A DNA stretch of 64,000 bases from Mongoliimonas terrestris (lineage in GTDB: Bacteria > Pseudomonadota > Alphaproteobacteria > Rhizobiales > Pleomorphomonadaceae): contig NZ_MSIG01000001.1 in assembly GCF_001927285.1 (NCBI RefSeq), forward strand, positions 372,001-436,000, written 5' to 3'. The stretch's first letter is position 1. Every line of letters begins with the position of its first letter. The position numbers and the translations under genes are program-made. Shown piece by piece: positions 1 to 8,524 of this stretch. The notes below the pieces were generated by a model. It was not told the DNA's origin, did no database searches, and saw only the letters and a list, made by a program, of their open reading frames with translations.

Positions 1-2
1 CG

Positions 3-1352
3 CGCATCGGGGTCATCCGGGTGGCGCCGGACCCCGGCGTGATCGAGGTCAACGTGCACCCGGCCGCCTCCTGGCGCGACTGCGTGGAAATCACCACCGG
101 CGTCTACGAGGAGGCGCGGCTCTCCCGGCTCGGCACCGACAAGTTCATGGTCGACGGCCGCCACACCGGCACCGGCGGCGGCAACCACGTGGTGGTGGGC
201 GGCGGCACGCCGGAGGACAGCCCGTTCCTGCGCCGGCCGGACCTTCTGAAGAGCCTGGTGCTCTACTGGCAGCGCCACCCGTCGCTCTCCTACCTCTTCT
301 CCGGCCTCTTCATCGGCCCCACTTCCCAGGCGCCGCGGGTGGACGAGGCCCGGCACGACCAGCTCTACGAGCTGGAGATCGCGCTCGCCCAGGTGCCCCG
401 GCCGGGCGAAGGCTGGGCGCCGCTGCCCTGGCTGGTCGACCGGCTGTTCCGCAACCTCCTCGTCGACGTTTCCGGCAACACCCACCGGTCGGAGATCTGC
501 ATCGACAAGCTGTTCTCGCCGGACGGGCCCACCGGCCGGCTCGGCCTCGTGGAGTTCCGCTCCTTCGAGATGCCGCCGGACGCCCGCATGTCGCTCGCCC
601 AGCAGCTGCTCCTCCGGGCGCTGATCGCATGGTTCTGGGACGAGCCGCAGACCGGCGGCTTCACCCGCTGGGGCACCGACCTCCACGACCGCTTCATGCT
701 GGAGCATTTCGTCTGGGCCGACTTCCTGGAGGTGATCGGCGACCTGAAGCGGGCCGGCTATCCCATGGACCCGGTCTGGTTCGACGCCCAGCGCGAGTTC
801 CGCTTCCCCTATTTCGGGACCGTGGAGCGCCAGGGCGTCAGCCTGGAGATCCGCGGCGCCCTGGAACCCTGGCACGTGACCGGCGAGGAAGGGGCGATCG
901 GCGGCACCGTGCGCTATGTGGACAGCTCGGTGGAGCGGGTCCAGGCCAAGGTGACCGGCTTCAACCCGTCCCGCCACGTGCTCGCCTGCAACGGCCGGCG
1001 GGTGCCGACGCTGGCGACCGGCCAGAACGGCGGCTTCGTCGGCGGCGTGCGCTTCAAGGCCTGGCACCCGGCGAGCGGCATCCATCCGGTGCTGCCGGTG
1101 AACGCGCCACTGACCTTCGACGTGATCGACCAGTGGACCGGCCGCTCGCTCGGCGGCTGCGTCTATCACGTGGCGCACCCGGGCGGGCGCAACTACGACA
1201 CCTATCCGGTGAACGCCTACGAGGCGGAGGCCCGCCGGCTCGCCCGCTTCCAGGACCACGGCCACTCGGTCGGCTCCATCCAGGCGCCGCCGGAGGAGCG
1301 GCCGGGCGCTTTCCCGGCGACGCTCGACCTCCGGCGCCCCGCCTGGATCTGA
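3..1352 (+). CDS. DUF2126 family protein, C-terminal part (5' end outside window)
   Basis: This reading frame is open from the first complete codon, so the gene begins upstream of the window and only about the last 450 residues are seen. The visible part matches my recollection of the conserved C-terminal half of DUF2126 proteins (about 1,100 aa in rhizobia), with the segments [21 protein letters not shown] and FRSFEMPP. The full protein usually carries a transglutaminase-like fold ahead of this region, which cannot be checked here. The fused ATP-grasp/alpha-E gene and a transglutaminase-like gene follow on the same strand, the usual partners of DUF2126. The biochemical role is not established; a part in making or processing a peptide-like product is inference from gene association. 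Confidence 0.85.
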   Translation, partial: RIGVIRVAPDPGVIEVNVHPAASWRDCVEITTGVYEEARLSRLGTDKFMVDGRHTGTGGGNHVVVGGGTPEDSPFLRRPDLLKSLVLYWQRHPSLSYLFSGLFIGPTSQAPRVDEARHDQLYELEIALAQVPRPGEGWAPLPWLVDRLFRNLLVDVSGNTHRSEICIDKLFSPDGPTGRLGLVEFRSFEMPPDARMSLAQQLLLRALIAWFWDEPQTGGFTRWGTDLHDRFMLEHFVWADFLEVIGDLKRAGYPMDPVWFDAQREFRFPYFGTVERQGVSLEIRGALEPWHVTGEEGAIGGTVRYVDSSVERVQAKVTGFNPSRHVLACNGRRVPTLATGQNGGFVGGVRFKAWHPASGIHPVLPVNAPLTFDVIDQWTGRSLGGCVYHVAHPGGRNYDTYPVNAYEAEARRLARFQDHGHSVGSIQAPPEERPGAFPATLDLRRPAWI

Positions 1353-1545
1353 CCGGCGCCGCGCGCCACACCCGGCCGGGCGGCTCGACGAGCTGCCCGG
1401 CCGGCGCTGCCCCGCACGATCGGCGGGCCGGGCAGTCGGGACCGACCCGCGCGGAACCGGCGGTGGCGGACTCCACCAAGGTCCAAAAGTTTCTTCCGAT
1501 CCGATGCCGGGACCGGCTACGCTCGCGCTCTCATCCGGGTCCCTC

Positions 1546-4080
1546 ATGACGCAGAAGCAGAATCCCACGCCCCTCCCCCGCACGCCCGCGCCGGGCAGCG
1601 CCCGCGCGCCCTGGCTGAAGGAGATGCTCGCCGCCTACAAGCCGCTCGCTAACGTGTTCGACGAGATGATGCGGCCGGACGGCAGCCTCCGCGAGCCGTG
1701 GGGGCGCTTCCTCGACGAACTCGGCGCGCTGAGCCGCAGCCAGCTCGTCGACGCCTTCGCGTCCGCCGACCGGCACCTGAAGGGCTCCGGCGTGTTCTAC
1801 CGGGTCTACGACGACCCGTCGGGCGGCGAGCGCCCGTGGCCGCTCGCTCCGGTGCCGCTCCTCATCAGCGCGCGCGAGTGGTACGCCATCAAGGAGGGCG
1901 TGATCCAGCGCGCGCGCCTTGCCGAGGCCATCCTCGGCGACCTCTACGGCGAGGGCCGGCTGGTGCGCGACGGAGTGCTGCCGGCCGCCGCCGTCTCGGG
2001 CAGCCCGGATTATCTGCGCCCGCTCGTCGGCCTGCCGCCCCCCGGAGGGCGGCACCTACACCTCTACGCGGTCGACATCGGCCGCGGCCCGGACGGCGCC
2101 TGGTGGGTGCTGTCGGACCGCACCCAGGCGCCGTCCGGCGCCGGCTACGCGGTGGAGAACCGCATCGCCCTCTCCCGCGCCCTGCCGGAGACGGTGCGCT
2201 CGCTCAACGTGGAGCGGCTCGCCGCCTTCTTCCAGTCGTTCCGCGACGAGCTCGCCCGGCTGAACGCCCGGGCCGAGGCGCGCGTCGGCCTGCTCACCCC
2301 CGGCCCGCTCAACGAGACCTATTTCGAGCACGCGTATCTGGCCCGCTACCTGGGCTTCCTTCTGGTGGAAGGCGGCGACCTCGCCGTCCGCGACGGAGAG
2401 GTCTATGTGCGCACCGTCTCCGGCCTGAAGCGGGTGGACGTGTTGTGGCGGCGGCTCGACGGCGACTTCGCCGACCCGTTGGAACTGCGCACCGCCTCGC
2501 GCCTCGGCGTGCCGGGCCTCGTGCAGGCGATCCGGGAGGGCGGCGTGACGGTTGCCAACGCGCTCGGCTCCGGCGTGGTGGAGAGCCGCGCCCTGATGGG
2601 CTTCATGCCGGCGCTCGCCCGCGCCATCCTCGGCGAGGATCTGATCCTTCCGAACCTCGCCACCTGGTGGTGCGGCCAGCCGCGCGAGCGGGACATCGTG
2701 GTGAAGAACCTCGACAGCATGGTGGTGGCGCCGGCCTTCGAGCCGACCATCCCGGGCCTGCCCGGCGTGCGCACCCTCCTCGGCTCCGCGCTGTCGGAGA
2801 AGGACCGCGAGACCTTCCTCGCCATCGCGCATCGGCGCGGCATGGACGTGGTGGGCCAGGAGGCGGTGAAGCTCTCCACCATGCCGGTGTGGCAGGACGG
2901 CAAGCTGACCCCGCGCCCCTTCGTGCTCCGCCTCTTCCTCGCCGCCGTCGGCACCGACGACTGGGCGGTGATGCCGGGCGGCTTCTGCCGCATCTCCGGC
3001 TCCACCGACGCGCGCTTCGTGTCGCTGCAGCAGGGCGCGAGCGCCTCGGACGTGTGGGTGCTGGGCGATGGTCCGGTGGACGAGACCACGACCTTGCTGC
3101 CGACGCCCGAGCGGGTGCGCGTGCGCCGGACCACCGGCACCTTGCCGAGCCGGGCGGCCGACAATCTCTTCTGGCTCGCCCGCTACCTGGAGCGCACCGA
3201 GGCGACGCTCCGGCTCGTGCGCGCCCTCCTCGGCCGCGTGGCTGAAGGCGGCGTCGGCGCCGACCGGCCGCTGGTGGACCGGCTGGTGCTGCTCCTTCGC
3301 CGCATCGGCGCCCTGCCGGAGGGCAGCGAGACGCTGCCGGCCGCCCGGCTCGCCATCGCGGTGCTGACCGACCGGTCGGCCATCGGCGCCCTGCCGCAGA
3401 CGACCGCCATGGCGCGCGCCGCCGCCGCGGTGATCCGCGACCGGCTGGCGCCCGACACCTTCCAGACCGTGACCGACATCGCCGCCCGCTTCGAGGACGC
3501 CGGCGACCGGCCGATGACCCCCGGCCAGGCCTTCGATCTGGCCAGCGACGCGCTCCGCCTGCTCGCCGCCTATTCGGGACTGGCGGCGGAGAACATGAAC
3601 CGGCTGATCGGCTGGCGGTTCCTGGAGCTCGGCCGGCGCATCGAGCGGGCCGTGCACACCGCCCGCTTCGTGCGCCAGTTCGGCGAGGAGAACGCGCCCG
3701 CCGGGGCCCTGGAAGTGATGCTGGAGCTCGGCGACAGCCAGATCACCTACCGGTCCCGCTACGTGGTGACCCCCTCGCGGGTGCCGGTGCTCGACCTCCT
3801 GGTGCTCGACGGCAACAACCCGCGCTCGGTCGCCTTCCAGGTGCACCGGATGCTCGACTACCTCCAGACGCTGCCCGGCACCACCGTGGACGGCCGGCCG
3901 GTGCCGGTGCTCCGGGCCGCCAAGCAGCTCTCCGCCGACCTGGAGACGCTGCCGGTGGAGGAGATGGCGATCGCCCATCTGGACGGGGTCGCCAACGATC
4001 TCTTCCGCCTCTCGGAGGGCATTTCCGAGCGCTTCTTCCGCCAGGCCCCGTCCGAGGACCTGCCGGAAGAGCTCGGCTGA
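1546..4080 (+). CDS. Circularly permuted type 2 ATP-grasp protein fused to an alpha-E domain
   Basis: An 844-aa protein that joins two modules often encoded separately. Residues about 20-500 resemble circularly permuted ATP-grasp proteins (DUF404/DUF407), with segments such as LTPGPLNETYFEHAYLARYL, LPNLATWWCG and VVKNLDSMVV. From about residue 530 an alpha-E domain (DUF403) starts with SRAADNLFWLARYLERTEAT and runs to the C-terminus. ATP-grasp enzymes form amide or thioester bonds through acyl-phosphate intermediates; the substrate of this family is unknown. An in-frame ATG 14 codons upstream (1504) is possible, but the added residues look like non-coding sequence. DUF2126 upstream and a transglutaminase-like gene downstream support one shared pathway. 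Confidence 0.88.
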   Translation: MTQKQNPTPLPRTPAPGSARAPWLKEMLAAYKPLANVFDEMMRPDGSLREPWGRFLDELGALSRSQLVDAFASADRHLKGSGVFYRVYDDPSGGERPWPLAPVPLLISAREWYAIKEGVIQRARLAEAILGDLYGEGRLVRDGVLPAAAVSGSPDYLRPLVGLPPPGGRHLHLYAVDIGRGPDGAWWVLSDRTQAPSGAGYAVENRIALSRALPETVRSLNVERLAAFFQSFRDELARLNARAEARVGLLTPGPLNETYFEHAYLARYLGFLLVEGGDLAVRDGEVYVRTVSGLKRVDVLWRRLDGDFADPLELRTASRLGVPGLVQAIREGGVTVANALGSGVVESRALMGFMPALARAILGEDLILPNLATWWCGQPRERDIVVKNLDSMVVAPAFEPTIPGLPGVRTLLGSALSEKDRETFLAIAHRRGMDVVGQEAVKLSTMPVWQDGKLTPRPFVLRLFLAAVGTDDWAVMPGGFCRISGSTDARFVSLQQGASASDVWVLGDGPVDETTTLLPTPERVRVRRTTGTLPSRAADNLFWLARYLERTEATLRLVRALLGRVAEGGVGADRPLVDRLVLLLRRIGALPEGSETLPAARLAIAVLTDRSAIGALPQTTAMARAAAAVIRDRLAPDTFQTVTDIAARFEDAGDRPMTPGQAFDLASDALRLLAAYSGLAAENMNRLIGWRFLELGRRIERAVHTARFVRQFGEENAPAGALEVMLELGDSQITYRSRYVVTPSRVPVLDLLVLDGNNPRSVAFQVHRMLDYLQTLPGTTVDGRPVPVLRAAKQLSADLETLPVEEMAIAHLDGVANDLFRLSEGISERFFRQAPSEDLPEELG

Positions 4081-4151
4081 GCAACAAGGCGTTCACCGAA
4101 CGCCGAAGGGTGAACCGGGCGCTCAGGGAGCGCCCAAGGGGGCAGGGATCG

Positions 4152-5156
4152 ATGATCTACGACGTCCGCCAGGTGACCACCTACGACTACGGCTCGGTGA
4201 TCCCCTTCTCCCGCCACGTGGCGCACCTGACGCCGACGGACCAGCCGGGCCAGACCGTGCTGAAGGCGAGCCTCGGCATCGATCCGGCGCCCGCCGAGCG
4301 GGCCGAGGCGACCGACTTCTTCGGCAACCGCATCACCAGCTTCGCCCTCGACCACCCGCACGACCTCCTGGTGGTGGAATTGCGCGCGCGCATCCAGGTG
4401 CTGGCGCCCGAACCGCTGCTGCCGAGCCTGACGCCGGCCTTCGAGGCCGTGGCGGATCTGGCGCTCGAAAGCGACGACCTCGGCCCGGACTCGCCGGCCC
4501 ACTATGTCTTTCCGTCCCGCAAGGTGGACCTCGACGCGGCCATCACCGCCTGGACGGCGAAGAGCTTTCCGCCCGGCCAGCCCGTGCTGGAAGGGGCGAG
4601 CGACCTGATGAACCGCATCAAGCGCGACTTCCGCTATGCGCCGGGCAGCACCGACACCTCCACCCGGCCCGACCAGGCCTTCGCCACCCGCCGGGGCGTC
4701 TGCCAGGATTTCGCCCACGTGATGATCGCGGGCCTGCGCGGGCTCGGCCTGCCGGCCCGCTATGTGAGCGGCTACCTGCGCACCAACCCGCCGCCGGGCC
4801 GGCCGCGCCTGGAAGGAGCGGACGCCACCCACGCCTGGGCGGCGGTCTGGTGCGGGCCGGAAGTGGGCTGGGTCGGCCTCGACCCGACCAACGGCATCCC
4901 GGCGGGCGAGGACCACATCGTGCTCGCCCTCGGCCGCGACTACGCGGACGTGTCGCCGCTCCAGGGCATCATCGTGGCTTCCGGCGACCACTCGCTGGAG
5001 GTGAAGGTGGACGTGATCCCGGTGCAGCCGCGCGCGATACCGCCGGCTCCGGCCGACCGGCCCGGTCCGGAGCGGGCGGCGGTCGAGAAAGCCGTGGAGC
5101 GGGTTCCGGAAAAGGCGACCGACAAGGCGGCAGAGAAGCCGGCGAAGCCCGCCTGA
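4152..5156 (+). CDS. Transglutaminase-like family protein
   Basis: A 334-aa protein with an N-terminal beta-sandwich-type region (MIYDVRQVTTYDY) and a transglutaminase-like core. The catalytic triad is visible: Cys184 in GVCQDFAH, His227 in DATHAWAAVW and Asp244 in GLDPTNG. Such bacterial proteins are generally thought to be cysteine proteases or amidases rather than cross-linkers. The C-terminus ends in a Lys/Glu/Ala/Pro-rich tail that is likely disordered. The ATG follows a purine-rich GGGGGCAGGGA stretch; an upstream in-frame start at 4110 is less likely. It sits about 70 bp after the ATP-grasp/alpha-E gene and probably acts with it. Confidence 0.88.
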   Translation: MIYDVRQVTTYDYGSVIPFSRHVAHLTPTDQPGQTVLKASLGIDPAPAERAEATDFFGNRITSFALDHPHDLLVVELRARIQVLAPEPLLPSLTPAFEAVADLALESDDLGPDSPAHYVFPSRKVDLDAAITAWTAKSFPPGQPVLEGASDLMNRIKRDFRYAPGSTDTSTRPDQAFATRRGVCQDFAHVMIAGLRGLGLPARYVSGYLRTNPPPGRPRLEGADATHAWAAVWCGPEVGWVGLDPTNGIPAGEDHIVLALGRDYADVSPLQGIIVASGDHSLEVKVDVIPVQPRAIPPAPADRPGPERAAVEKAVERVPEKATDKAAEKPAKPA

Positions 5157-5198
5157 CGCGCCGAAGCGGTCGAAGCCGCGCCGCCGATCGGTTGCCGG

Positions 5199-6179
5199 TC
5201 AGATCACGTCCTCGCGCTTCAACGGGCGGCTCAACAGCCGCTCCACCGCGCCGTCCACGGTGATCCGGCCCTCCACCACGTCGGCGACGGCGGTGAGGAT
5301 CGGGGCCTCGATGCCGAGCGCCACCGCCCGTTCCAGCGCGATCCCGGCGGTGAAGGCCCCTTCGGCGAGCTTGCCGAAGCGCGCCGGGTCCTGCCCCTCG
5401 CCGATCGCCACGCCGAGGGCGAAGTTGCGCGACTGGACGGAGCGACAGGTGAGGACGAGGTCGCCGAGGCCGGAGAGCCCCATCAGGGTCTCGCTCTTCG
5501 CCCCCCAGGCGGCGGCGAGCCGGCGCATCTCCACGAAGCCGCGGGTGATCACCGCCGCCTCCGCGCTGGCGCCGAGCCGGCGCCCGGCCACCACGCCGGC
5601 CGCGATGGCGAACACGTTCTTCAGGGCGCCGCCGAGCTGCACGCCGGTCACGTCGCCGGTCGCGTAGGGCCGGAAGCCCGGCCGGGCGAGACGCCGGGCG
5701 AGCGCCTCGGCAAGGACCCGGTCCTCCGCCGCCACGCTGACCGCCGTCGGCAGGCCGGCCGCCACCTCCATGGCGAAGCCCGGCCCGGAGAGCACCGCCA
5801 CCGGTCCGCGCAGATAGGCGTCGGCGATCACCTCGGCGACGAGGAGCCCGGTGGACCGGTCGATTCCCTTGGCGCAGGAGACCACCACCGTGCCGGGCTT
5901 CAGCACCGAAGCGAGCGAGGCCATCAGGGCCTGGGTCGCCTGGGCCGGCACGGCGAGAAGCACCACGTCGACGGCGGCGAGCGCCGCAAGGTCCGTGTCC
6001 GCCCGAACGCCCGGCTCCAGGCGGATGCCCGGCAGGTGCGGGGTCTCGTGGCGGGTGTTCACACGCGTTGCGACCAAGGGGTCGCGGCCGACCAGCCGCA
6101 CGGTCTCGCCGCCCCGCGCCGCCGTCTGGGCCAGCGCCGAACCCCAGGCGCCGGATCCGAGCACACCGATCGTCGTCAT
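5199..6179 (-). CDS. gpsA: NAD(P)-dependent glycerol-3-phosphate dehydrogenase
   Basis: Converts dihydroxyacetone phosphate to sn-glycerol 3-phosphate, the backbone for phospholipid synthesis, in the cytoplasm. The 326-aa length is typical. The N-terminal Rossmann motif GVLGSGAWGSALAQ and the conserved lysine segment GALKNVFAIAAGV are visible, and GLSGLGDLVLTC is a family signature. It lies downstream of tsaD on the same strand with a gap of about 130 bp and is convergent with the transglutaminase-like gene. tsaD-gpsA adjacency is common in this order. Confidence 0.97.
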   Translation of the reverse strand: MTTIGVLGSGAWGSALAQTAARGGETVRLVGRDPLVATRVNTRHETPHLPGIRLEPGVRADTDLAALAAVDVVLLAVPAQATQALMASLASVLKPGTVVVSCAKGIDRSTGLLVAEVIADAYLRGPVAVLSGPGFAMEVAAGLPTAVSVAAEDRVLAEALARRLARPGFRPYATGDVTGVQLGGALKNVFAIAAGVVAGRRLGASAEAAVITRGFVEMRRLAAAWGAKSETLMGLSGLGDLVLTCRSVQSRNFALGVAIGEGQDPARFGKLAEGAFTAGIALERAVALGIEAPILTAVADVVEGRITVDGAVERLLSRPLKREDVI

Positions 6180-6310
6180 CCGTCAGAACACTCCGTCGTG
6201 GCGATCGAAGCCCGCATCTCGACCGGACGGGAGCGCCAGGGCGAGACGAAATCGCTTCCGATCGAAGGGCCTGGACGGGCGGTTGCCGCCCGTCGGCCGG
6301 ATCCCTTCCG

Positions 6311-7456
6311 TCACACCTTGGCGCCGAGCCGGCCGTGGCCGACCACCGGCGCCGTGTCCCCGTCGAGCGGCCAGCGCGCCCGGGCGGGCGCATCGAGGCC
6401 GTCGACGAGGCCGAGGGCGAGCCGTTCCGCGCCCGCCCAGGCGATCATCGCCCCATTGTCCGTGCAGAGCACCGGCGGCGGCACGATCAGTCTCGCGCCC
6501 GCCGCGGCGACGAGCGTGCGCAGCCGCGCCGCGATCGCCCGGTTGGCCGCGACGCCGCCGGCCACCACGAGGAGCGGCCCAGTGGGACCGGCGGTTTCGC
6601 CGGCCGTGTCGGCCCAGAAGGCGGCGAGCGCCCGGCCGACCCGGTCGGCCACCACGTCGGCGACCGCCGCCTGGAAGGCGGCGCAGAGGTCCGCCACGTC
6701 CGTCGGCCCGAGGGGCGCCGCCGCCTGGGCCTCCAGGCGGACGGCCGTCTTCAGGCCGGAGAAGGAGAAGTCCGGCTCCTTGCGGCCGAACATGGGGCGC
6801 GGCAGGGCGAAGCGCGCCGGGTCGCCGGCCGCCGCCGCCCGCTCCACCGCCGGGCCCCCCGGATAGCCGAGACCGAGCAGCTTGGCGGTCTTGTCGAAGG
6901 CCTCGCCGAGCGCATCGTCGATGGTGGTGCCGATCCGCCGGTAGCGCCCGACCCCGTCGACGCGGACGATCTGGGTGTGCCCGCCGGAGACGAGGAGGAG
7001 CAGATAGGGAAAGGCCGCGCCGTCGGTGAGCCGCGCGGTCAACGCATGGCCCTCCAGGTGGTTCACGGCGATCAGCGGCTTGCCGGACGCGAAGGCGAGC
7101 GCCTTGGCGGTGGTGAGGCCGACGAGCACGCCGCCGATGAGCCCCGGACCGGCGGTCGCCGCCACCGCGTCCATGGCGGCAAGGCCGACACCCGCTTCGG
7201 CGAGCGCCGCCCGCACCACCCCGTCGATCGCCTCCACATGGGCGCGGGCCGCCACCTCCGGCACCACGCCGCCGAAGGCCGCGTGCGCCTCGATCTGCGA
7301 CAGCACCACGTTGGAGAGGATGCGGCCGCGCCCGGCGGCGTCGCGCGCCACCACGGCGGCGGCGGTCTCGTCGCAGCTCGTCTCCAGGCCGAGCACCAGG
7401 GTCTCGGCGGCCGCGGGGTCCGGCGGATGGCCGGCGGGGGTGGACTGCAGGATCAT
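6311..7456 (-). CDS. tsaD: tRNA N6-threonylcarbamoyladenosine transferase TsaD
   Basis: Transfers the threonylcarbamoyl group to A37 of tRNAs that read ANN codons, together with TsaB and TsaE (not seen here). The 381-aa protein has the ASKHA-fold start [16 protein letters not shown], the metal-binding HxxxH motif in NHLEGH, and [11 protein letters not shown]. The C-terminus is slightly longer than in E. coli TsaD. It is divergent from hemC with about 120 bp between them, so that gap must hold both promoters. Confidence 0.97.
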   Translation of the reverse strand: MILQSTPAGHPPDPAAAETLVLGLETSCDETAAAVVARDAAGRGRILSNVVLSQIEAHAAFGGVVPEVAARAHVEAIDGVVRAALAEAGVGLAAMDAVAATAGPGLIGGVLVGLTTAKALAFASGKPLIAVNHLEGHALTARLTDGAAFPYLLLLVSGGHTQIVRVDGVGRYRRIGTTIDDALGEAFDKTAKLLGLGYPGGPAVERAAAAGDPARFALPRPMFGRKEPDFSFSGLKTAVRLEAQAAAPLGPTDVADLCAAFQAAVADVVADRVGRALAAFWADTAGETAGPTGPLLVVAGGVAANRAIAARLRTLVAAAGARLIVPPPVLCTDNGAMIAWAGAERLALGLVDGLDAPARARWPLDGDTAPVVGHGRLGAKV

Positions 7457-7576
7457 GGCCTTCGGACGCTTCCCGGTCGGGTGCCGTGCGAGAGGACGTC
7501 TTTCGTTTGCGCCGCGTCCGGCGTATACCGGCCAACGCGTCGCCCGCCCCGCCCCCTATCATCTGGACGCCCGCCC

Positions 7577-8518
7577 GTGCAATCAAATCCCGTCCGCATC
7601 GGCACCCGCGGCAGCCCGCTCGCGCTCGCCCAGGCCCATGAAGTCCGCGAACGGCTGACGACGGCGCTCGGGCCGGACGCGCCGGCCTTCGAGATCGTGG
7701 TGATCAAGACGTCCGGCGACCGCATCCTCGACCGGCCGCTCGCCGAGGTGGGCGGCAAAGGCCTCTTCACCAAGGAGATCGAGGAGGCGCTGATCGACGG
7801 CTCGATCGATCTCGCCGTCCACTCCTCCAAGGACATGCCGACGGCGCTGCCCGACGGCCTGGTGCTCGACCACTTCCTGCCGCGCGAGGACGTGCGCGAC
7901 GTGTTCGTGTCGACCCGCCACCGCAGCCTCGCGGACCTGCCGGAGGGCGCCGTGATCGGCACCGCGTCGCTTCGCCGGCAGGCGCTGGTGCGGCGGATGC
8001 GGCCGGACCTTCAGGTCGTCACCTACCGGGGCAACGTGCAGTCGCGCCTCGCCAAGCTGGAGGCGGGCGTGGTGGACGCCACGCTGCTCGCCCTCGCCGG
8101 GCTCAACCGCATGGGCATGCAGGGGGTCGCCACCGAGGTGCTGCCGCTCGACGGCTTTCCGCCCGCCGTCGGCCAGGGCGCCATCGGCATCGAGAGCCGG
8201 GCCGGCGACGGGCGGATCCACGCGCTGCTCGCCGCCATCCACGATCCGCACACCGGCGTCTGCCTCGTCGCCGAGCGCGCGCTTCTCGCCGCCCTCGACG
8301 GCTCGTGCCGCACGCCGATCGCCGGCCACGCCACCTTGTCGGCAGACGGCGGCACCCTGGCGCTCTACGGTCTCATCCTGACGCCGGACGGCGTGAGTGC
8401 CCACGACGGCCACGTGACCGGCCGCCCGGGCGACGCGGCGGCCCTCGGCGCCGGGCTCGGGGCGCGGCTGAAGGCGCTCGGCGGGCCGGACTTCTTCGCC
8501 GACGTGCCGGGAGCCTGA
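7577..8518 (+). CDS. hemC: Porphobilinogen deaminase (hydroxymethylbilane synthase)
   Basis: Joins four porphobilinogen molecules into hydroxymethylbilane in haem synthesis. The start is taken as GTG because the family begins just before IGTRGSPLALAQA; the open frame extends far upstream but is antisense to tsaD there. The resulting 313 aa is the normal length. The dipyrromethane cofactor attaches to Cys244 in GSCRTPIAGHA. Other family segments are VHSSKDMPT and GTASLRRQA. The next gene, hemD, starts 6 bp after the stop and encodes the following enzyme, so the two are surely co-transcribed. Confidence 0.96.
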   Translation: MQSNPVRIGTRGSPLALAQAHEVRERLTTALGPDAPAFEIVVIKTSGDRILDRPLAEVGGKGLFTKEIEEALIDGSIDLAVHSSKDMPTALPDGLVLDHFLPREDVRDVFVSTRHRSLADLPEGAVIGTASLRRQALVRRMRPDLQVVTYRGNVQSRLAKLEAGVVDATLLALAGLNRMGMQGVATEVLPLDGFPPAVGQGAIGIESRAGDGRIHALLAAIHDPHTGVCLVAERALLAALDGSCRTPIAGHATLSADGGTLALYGLILTPDGVSAHDGHVTGRPGDAAALGAGLGARLKALGGPDFFADVPGA

Positions 8519-8524
8519 CACCCC

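Noticed and set aside
2056..3978. 640-codon antisense frame within the ATP-grasp/alpha-E gene
   Set aside because: It has the H/G/R-rich composition of a GC shadow and no ribosome site or known domain.
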